Below are positions 57,411-64,000 of a stretch of 64,000 nt of DNA, one piece after another (within the stretch, counting starts at the first letter, position 1; each line of letters starts with the position of its first letter). A program made the translations under genes and the position numbers. The stretch spans positions 7,219,690-7,283,689 of the forward strand of contig NC_134276.1 in NCBI RefSeq assembly GCF_949628215.1. The letters are read 5' to 3'. The DNA comes from Phalacrocorax aristotelis. Lineage: Eukaryota; Chordata; Aves; Suliformes; Phalacrocoracidae. The notes beneath the pieces were generated by a model, which ran no database searches, was not told the origin of the DNA, and was given only the letters and a program-made list of their open reading frames with translations.

Positions 57411-59974
57411 ACAAACCAAGCTGCTTTAACATTGGAAAAAGTAGTCTGATTACCTTACACATGCTGCAGGCTTTAATTATAGAGTAGAAGCATTACAATT
57501 TTATTTCCTGCTAAATAATATTATGTTGATTTATTAAAAGGTGCTTGAAGGTAATGGCCTCACCTAATCATGTAAAGCAGCAGGAATTCTATATTGGAAA
57601 TATCTAACTGAAGTAATGCAAAATTTCCTTTTTAAAAAGATTATTGGTATATTTTAATGCTCCTCTGAATGTGGTTCACACAACAATACAGCTTTCCACC
57701 AAATTCATAGCCACTCTACACTACAGTAGCATGTTCCATATTGATATTCACTGACACAAAAATGCAAGTTTCTGAAGTTGATGAGGACATAAAGTTTAAG
57801 GAAACTAGTTTCTTTGCTCCATGGTCAAAAGGAAAGGTTTTAGTCATCCATAACCAAAACTTTACAGGTATAGTGTCAGTTACTCACCAAAGGGCAGTTT
57901 GATAAATTAATAGCTATGCTTTGATTCTTAATTCCAGCTGACCTTTATGACAAAGCAGCTGTACTCTGAGAATGCTTTAAATTTATCCACCCAAATGAAT
58001 GGGAGAAACGCAACACTTTTCCTTCCCCCCCACCCTCCCCCTTCACGTCACAAGCCTATCTTTGCTTTAGCCCAGAATAGGCATTATTTTTGGTACAAAT
58101 ATACATATATGCATATACATTTGTGTGTGTCTGTTCTAAATTGCACCATCTTTAATTTCTATAAACTAGGCTTCAAAGCCCCAGCTCTCCTTTTATGCTG
58201 TGTTCAGAAACGCCCATTTCTCCTGGTAAGCCTGCGAACCTCAGTTGGCGCAGCAACCCACGTCGCTCTGATTTTACCCATTTTGAAAGCTCTGGTACTG
58301 CACCCTCTCACCTTCCTTGTCTTCTTCGCTTTGTATCCTCTACCCACAATGCTTGTTCCTCTTTGCTTCGTGTCCTTTTCCAGTGGAGTCAGCAAAACCC
58401 GCACCGGACTTCTTGCTTCCAGCTGCATTCCCCACCCCCACCTGCCAGACCTTTCATAAATGCTGAATAAGGTCACAAGTTGTGCAGAGCCACGGCTGCG
58501 TCTTTACTTACAACGGACCTTCGGCACATTCGGAGGTCAGAGCCTGCTGTTCTGATGTCCTCTGGCACGCGCAGGGTGCAAGCCGGGAGAGAGGAGTTCT
58601 TCAGACTTGTGGAAATCCTCTTCCCTTTACCAAATCTGGGTGCTTTTGAGAGCGTTGGCAGCATTTGTTTGCAAAGAAACACCCCCAGCTCTTTCAGCCG
58701 CTCTCGCGGGGCCAGCCCTGTTCCAACCATATGGGATGACAGCACGAGCTCTGGGGTAACTGGATTCAGCCTCTTATCTTCACGGAGACAGAAACCCCAC
58801 AGCAGGAGTGGCAACAAACGGTCGGGGGAAAGAAAACACCTGGTAAGAAAACATTTTTCTCCTCTTAAACCCTACTCTTCATTGTGTTTCCACCAGATGG
58901 CCTAAACCTTTTAGTCCTTCCCCCTCTCCTCCATTATTTCCCAGTATTTTCGCAGGATCCAAGGTAGCAACAGTGGCAGGGAAGTGCAGGGCGGCGGAGA
59001 TGGAGGTAGGGGAGCCGATACCAACGGTCACCACTACACAGCTCTGGAACCATCTGCGCTTCACAGGCGTTAATTCATTTTTGCTGTGCGTTATCATTTG
59101 TCCTTCATTTAAGCTGGCTCCTTCCCACATCCTGTCCTTAGCTCCAGTCAAAGCCCAGGAATTCACAAAACCCGACTATCAGCATGCTCCTTCACGTGCT
59201 GTGTACTTTCAGGTCTGCATCTGAATGAAAAACTCATAGCTAGGTTTTAGGCTGACTTTTCATACGTCTGGGTATCCCTCCATATGATCAGGCACCAATA
59301 ATGATTTTGGTGCTGATGTAATATAAATATTTCCCTTATTTTTACATGATGAACCAGACTTTTTAGATTTCATGCCCAAAATAGTCCAGCAAATCAGTGT
59401 CAAAACTCAACTGATGAACCATTTCTCCAGGCGCCAAGCCTTTGTATCACAGGGCATTCAGTAATTATTAGCATTATATAGAGATCTTTTATTTTATTCA
59501 TAAATCTCTAAGCATGGGAAAGGGCTAGTCAGTTATTTTTAATAAGCCATATACTATTAAAATCTTATAAATCAATTAGGAGTAGATGTAAACCTCTGTT
59601 TTACTTGCACTTATAATACCAGATCTGTAGGAGAAAATAAAGGCAGAGGAAAAGGATTGCTTAAGGAATTATTTACAGCTTTATCACTTACAAGCTTTTA
59701 ACCTAAATATAATAGTATTTCTTGTAGCTACAACAACAGCGCTTTGAGAAGGAATAATTAGCAAAGCTAGTAATCAGCAAATGAATAGGCTTGTGTAAAC
59801 TCTAAGCCTATGTTCTTTGCTTTTGCATTCTCTGGACTTCCAGAGGAACTCCGCCAGCTTATCACAGCAGTGTTGGCCTCGTAACCATCGGGCACTGTTT
59901 AATTGTGCTGAATGTCACCAAGAGAAGCTGTCACTATAAAATATTGTCTCATCTTTCTGTGAGACAGGGGGTCC
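57411..59974. other. Intergenic stretch upstream of the CCDC89 locus
   Basis: No supported gene. Open frames at 57947-58459 and 58480-58905 are not conserved peptides that I recognise. Bases 58676-58735 (ACACCCCCAGCTCTTTCAGC and following) resemble a decayed minus-strand CR1 fragment; weak. Confidence 0.5.
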
Positions 59975-61039
59975 ATGGCTCAGGATGAGAGGGGGGCAGG
60001 GATGGCCAACACCACAACAGGTCCAGAAACAGGCAAAGACATGGAAGATCTGACAAAAAGCCTGGAGAAGCTCTGTGAGAGCCCTGATGAGGAGAAAAGC
60101 GAGAAGGCTGTGCTGCGTTCATGCCTAGAACAGCAGCATCACCTTACCTGTATGCTGAAGCAAAAAGCAGATGATGCACACAAATGCTGCAAAGGCCTGG
60201 AGCAGCTCAACACAGAGCTGGAAAAACTGATGACAGAGGATGCTGTGAAAATGAAAACCCAGACCCAACTGATTCAGCATTTAGAGGGACACTTCATGGA
60301 TCTGGCCAGCAACCATGAAAAAATGATCCAGCTCAAGGACAAACACAGGGAATGGCATATGCAGCTGTGGGAGGAGAATAAGTGCCTGTGGCAAGACAAC
60401 GAGATGCTCTTCAGCCAGACTGTGAGGGATAAGGAAGCTGAAGTGCTCCAGCTCACTGCCCAGGCCAGAAAGCTCTCGCAGCAGTTAGACTGCTTACAGG
60501 AGAAATGTGCTTATGAGAGTCACAGAGCCCAGGAGCGAGAGAAGGAGCTGCTGGAAGCTCAGAGCCAGCGAGCAAGTGCCTATGCCTGGGAGGTTGATTT
60601 ACTAAAAAACCAGCTGCAACGCCTACGGGAGAAGCACCAGCGAATTGTTGCACAGGCAGAGCACACAAAGTCAGTGGACGGCTGAGGGCAGCGAGCTGCA
60701 GGCCCAGCTGCAGAAGGCAAACGAGGAGAAAGAGCAACTACCGAACCTGGCCATGGAGAGGGGCGAAGCTCTGCAAGATAAGCCACAGCAAATTCAGCAG
60801 CTGGGGAAGAAGCTGGAGAGTGCAGAAAAAGCCAGGCAGAGAGCAGGAATGTGCCTATGGAAGAGGCAGCAGCAGCTGACAATGACTTGAAGGTCCGCGA
60901 GCTCTGACGACAGCCTGAAGGCAGCAAGCAGGCATACAGCGAACTCTCGCTGCAGTGTGATGCTCACAGAAAGCACAGTATGAATCTACCGGCTAAAGAA
61001 AAAGCACTGAATGTCAAACTCTATCATTTTGTTGCGTAA
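59975..61039 (+). pseudogene. CCDC89: CCDC89-like intronless gene, disrupted
   Basis: In mammals CCDC89 is a coiled-coil protein of about 374 residues, encoded by a single coding exon and reported to bind the Notch effector HEY1. Here a full-length match of about 355 codons starts at ATG 59975 (MAQDERGAGM) and reads clean coiled coil through about 60670, with landmarks LEQLNTELEKL, LASNHEKMIQLKD and QEREKELLEAQSQ. The frame then hits TGA at 60683, while the homologous continuation lies in the next frame (SELQAQLQKANEEKEQL). Near 60840-60857 homology returns to the first frame (EEAAAADNDLKVREL), where TGA at 60905 replaces a Gln codon; it then runs to TAA at 61037 (SMNLPAKEKALNVKL). Two frameshifts and one stop argue for a pseudogene. 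Assembly error or an expressed 236-residue truncated protein (59975-60685) remain possible. Confidence 0.85.
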
Positions 61040-61177
61040 CTGCAGCTTTCTCCTTGGTTCCCATGTCTCAGCAGGTGCCTCTACTGTAACAAACCGCTGC
61101 ATTTTGTTCCCTTCCGTGAGACCGTCTTCTGACTTCTCTGTAATGTACTTACCAGCTTAAATCCTCCTACAAGGGCT

Positions 61178-61708
61178 GCCCCTCTGCTCTGCTCTGGTGA
61201 GACCCCCCTGCAGCGCTGTGTCCAGCTCTGGGCTCCTCAGCATTGGAGGGACATGGACCTGTTGGAGTGGGGCCAGAGGGGGCACAGAAATGATCCAAGG
61301 GTTGGAGCCCCTCTGCTGTGAGGCCGGGCTGGGAGAGTTGAGGCTGTTCAGCCTGGGGAAGAGAAAGCTGCGGGGAGACCTTATTGCAGCCTCCCAGTGC
61401 TTAAAGGAGGACTATAGGAAAGATGGGGACAATCTTTTTAGCAAGGCCTGTAGCAATAGGACAAGGGGTGATGGTTTTAAACTAAAAGAGGGGAGATTTC
61501 AGACTGGATATAAGGAAGACTTTTTACACTGGCCCAGGTTACCCAGAGAGGTGGTTGATGCCCCATCCCTGGAAACATTCCAGGTCAGGCTGGCCGGGGC
61601 TCTGAGCAACCTGGTCTAGCTGAGGGTGTCCCTGCTCACTGCAGGGGGGTTGGACCCAATGACCTCTAAAGGTCCCTTCCAACCCAAACCATTCTATGAT
61701 TCTATGAC
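61178..61708 (+). mobile_element. CR1 LINE 3' end
   Basis: A typical CR1 terminal part on the + strand (TGTCCAGCTCTGGGCTCCTC, then GGACATGGACCTGTTGGAGT, then ACCCAGAGAGGTGGTTGATG) ending AACCATTCTATGATTCTATG. About 530 bp, strongly 5'-truncated, 140 bp after the CCDC89 locus. Its tail differs from the one at 57410, so it belongs to another CR1 subfamily. Confidence 0.93.
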
Positions 61709-63354
61709 TGTCCTGTAGCTTTTTTTTTGTTACACTTTTACTTGAGAAAGAGCTCTACACTGTTAAATCTGAATGGGGATTGTTGACCTAGTCAAACCCG
61801 TGAAAGATTAGGGTGGAAAACATAAAATATGAATTTATTTAGTCCTAACCTCTGCTGTATCATAGATTTTCATTTTTCACAACTAAAAACACGTTATTTT
61901 GCAAGACAGACCAAAGCCCAAACTCTTAGCCTTTTGCATTTGATCCTCCCTTGAAGTTCAGCAGAGGTTGGGCGTGTAAGAGGTTACACTGCAGCTCCAG
62001 GAAAGAAATCCCACCTCACAACGTCTACATCCTAAACAGTCATAATTGAGCAACTTAACAGGTCAAAACAGTAATATCATACAATACCTGATGCTCAGGC
62101 AAATTGTTGTGTAGGGTTGTCTAGTAGTTGTGCAAGTTTCTGAGGTTGTCTTAGTCTTATTCAACATTGCAGCATTATTTACATCCCTGTTCAGCTCAGA
62201 ATAAATTGACAGGTCTTTGGGCGATTTCAGTAGTCTTTGAAACAGGTTGAGGTTCAAGATGTTCTGCCAGTTTGTTTTCTAGTTTTTAGGTTTTTTCTGT
62301 AGAGAAAATAATGACACACGAAATGGAAGGGTGCCTGGCAATTTTTGACAAAAAAATCCTTCCCTTTCCTGTTGGCACTGCGGGATACAGAGGCATCCCA
62401 CTCTCCCTTACCTCCCTCCCAGCCAAGGAGGCAGGTTTCGGCTGCTGAGTTTCAGCTCCTGCTCTTTAACTCTCCAAGAAAAAAAAAACCTGACAGGCCA
62501 AATGGCATCCCCTCTGGGATGTAGGCAGCTGTCTTGAGATGTCCCCAGGTTCTTTCTCATGTGGGGATATCACGGGGTACCTCAACGTTTTAGCTGGCTG
62601 GTTGGGTAGCTCTTGGTCCTGAGCATCTACAAAGCAGCAGCACCGCATCAAATTTGGTATCTGTTGAGCTCAGTGTTCAGCAGCGTGCAGATGGGCCAGA
62701 AGCAGAAGGCCTGGAGATCCTCCAGCTTGTGACCAGTTCATCTCAAGGACTTCCTAAGCCAGATGTGGTTTCTAAGTAGTAGCAGCTGTCCACAGGCTGG
62801 TCTTCTGAACTTCCTGAACCCACACAAGGCCAGGTGACAAGTATTGCTCCACTACCCACTGCACGACGAACCACAGCCTTTCATTTTGATCCTGGCTCCT
62901 ACAAATGTCATTCTGCACCTGTTTTATGGACCACATCCTCCTACTTTTCAACCACCTTTTCCCCCTGATGTGCCTACCCTGCATGCATGTTTAATCAATC
63001 TAAACACAGGCATCTACAGTGTAAATTCCAGCTGACCCAGGCTACAGACTGGGCCCATAGTCTGAGAGGGAGGAACACAGTAGGACTTGACTGCTCTGTT
63101 TTAGTTAGTCAATATGCAGCAAGAAGTGCCCGTTTCCCCCGGTGACTGCAAGAGAGCCGCAAAACAGGTAACTGAATAGTCTAAATCTGGGCACAGGGAC
63201 ACCCACCCGCTGTGGGACAGAGCAGCCCCACAGGCCTCCGGTCCAGCCTGTGCCGTGGTCTGACGGGAAAGCCCCCAAAATGCCACAGCCCCTGGGGGAC
63301 ATCTCCCTTCCCTCCCTTCCACGGCATCTGTGGGTGAGACCTCCTCGCACACGC
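61709..63354. other. Intergenic stretch before CREBZF
   Basis: No supported gene or clear mobile element. GC content rises towards the CREBZF promoter from about 63200. Confidence 0.6.
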
Positions 63355-63505
63355 GCAACCCCTCACAGACACTCCCCTCACTCACACACGGCCCCCTCGC
63401 ACCACCCCCAAGCACTCTTCACACACCCTCGCACCCCTCTCACAACCACCTCACACCCGCACCCCCTCACACACACCCCAGACACCCCCCTCAACACGCT
63501 CAAGC
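63355..63505. repeat. C-rich CA/CCC degenerate repeat upstream of CREBZF
   Basis: About 150 bp built from CTCACAC, CACCCC and CACACAC words with many C-runs, nearly free of G on the + strand. It sits at the edge of the CREBZF CpG island. Confidence 0.7.
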
Positions 63506-64000
63506 CGCTGCCTTCCCGCGCGCGGGCGCAGTGCGAGGCGCCCCCTCCCGTCCCGCCCCGCGTGCCGCTTCCCGTCAGGCACCGCGGCGGGGATCGCCGT
63601 CCCGCCGCCTCCCGCCCTCCCGCTCCCCTCGGGTCCCTCCCGCCCCGCCGGGCCCCTCGCCCGCCGCCGCCGCCATGCGCCACAGCCTCACCCAGCTGCT
63701 GGCGGCCTCCTCCGGCGGAGCGAGCCCCTCGGGCGCCGTCTGGCCGCTGGCCGGCGCGGGGCAGGCCCCGAGAGGGCGGGATGGCGGCGGGGAGAGGGAT
63801 GCGGGCCCCGCGCGGCCCAAGCAGCAGCCGCCGGCGCGGCGGGAGGCGGGCGCCTTGGAGCCGCGGCGGCAGGAGAAGGACGCGGAGGCGCCCGGCGGCC
63901 CGCTGGAGGTGTGGGAGCAAGAGGACTGGTTCCCGGGGCTGGAGCTGGGAGACCTGCTGGAGGCGGCCCGGCCGGACTGGGACCTGGACGCGGAGCTGAG
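63500..64000. promoter_or_regulatory. CREBZF CpG island / promoter region
   Basis: Very GC- and CpG-rich sequence with a GC box (CCCGCCCCGC near 63553) and no TATA box, spanning the CREBZF start codon and continuing to the window edge. The transcription start cannot be placed from sequence. Confidence 0.75.
63675..64000 (+). CDS. CREBZF: CREBZF (Zhangfei/SMILE bZIP cofactor), N-terminal part, cut by window end
   Basis: CREBZF is a nuclear bZIP protein that lacks strong DNA binding of its own and acts as a cofactor or repressor with HCF-1, nuclear receptors and stress-response factors. The ATG at 63675 has a strong Kozak context (GCCGCCATGC) and opens MRHSLTQLLAAS, the start of the human long form (MRHSLTKLLAAS). 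After a Gly/Ala/Arg-rich variable stretch, WFPGLELGDLLEAARPDWDL (about residues 86-105) matches the conserved human LSGLELADLL and PDWHLDP segment. LTQLL near the N-terminus is an LxxLL-type motif. The bZIP and HCF-1-binding parts lie beyond the window; 108 codons are visible and all are open. Synteny next to CCDC89 and SYTL2 supports the call. Confidence 0.95.
   Translation, partial: MRHSLTQLLAASSGGASPSGAVWPLAGAGQAPRGRDGGGERDAGPARPKQQPPARREAGALEPRRQEKDAEAPGGPLEVWEQEDWFPGLELGDLLEAARPDWDLDAEL

Noticed and set aside
57947-58905. 170- and 141-codon open frames between the CR1 and the CCDC89 locus
   Set aside because: No recognisable domain, overlapping frames on the other strand, and no syntenic gene expected here.
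61197-61619. 140-codon open frame after CCDC89
   Set aside because: It is CR1 3'-end sequence.
63250-63999. 249-codon open frame on + and 180-codon frame on - at the right end
   Set aside because: GC-rich chance frames over the CpG island; the real frame is CREBZF starting at 63675 in another phase.

Overview
The window is vertebrate nuclear DNA, almost certainly from a bird. It has long AT-rich introns with GT-AG splice sites, several CR1 LINE copies with the avian 3' tail, and two solo LTRs of an endogenous-retrovirus family that I associate with neoavian birds. The gene order SYTL2 - CCDC89 - CREBZF, all on the + strand, matches the order and relative orientation I recall for human 11q14.

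Layout. 1-8951: gene-poor sequence upstream of, or within the 5' introns of, SYTL2, with one minus-strand solo LTR (5551-6142). 9279-52876: the complete SYTL2 coding region (synaptotagmin-like protein 2, Slp2-a), rebuilt here as 18 coding exons whose junction phases all agree. With every exon included it encodes 2279 residues; without the 4041-bp exon 7 it encodes 932, close to the classical mammalian Slp2-a. The introns carry a young CpG-rich solo LTR (32044-32536), a minus-strand CR1 (26748-27338), a CR1 tail fragment and a few simple repeats. 52877-about 54085: 3' UTR, ending near a 20-bp palindrome that holds AATAAA on both strands. About 55480-57410: a damaged CR1 LINE with endonuclease and reverse transcriptase remnants. 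59975-61039: an intronless CCDC89-like locus broken by two frameshifts and a stop codon, followed by another CR1 (61178-61708). 63500-64000: a CpG island with the first 108 codons of CREBZF, which runs off the right edge.

Function. Slp2-a links Rab27 (N-terminal SHD) to membranes (two C-terminal C2 domains) and tethers secretory vesicles and melanosomes at the plasma membrane. CREBZF is a bZIP transcriptional cofactor. CCDC89 is a coiled-coil protein known in mammals as a HEY1 partner. The three share conserved synteny and show no sign of acting in one pathway.

Most notable points: the giant symmetric exon 7 of SYTL2, which contains a 195-bp (65-residue) coding tandem array with a three-unit higher-order pattern; the broken CCDC89; and the palindromic double poly(A) signal. 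I saw no new multigene system, bacterial-type operon, CRISPR array or RNA gene. Exon calls rest on reading frame, splice consensus and remembered similarity to human proteins; no alignment or database search was run.
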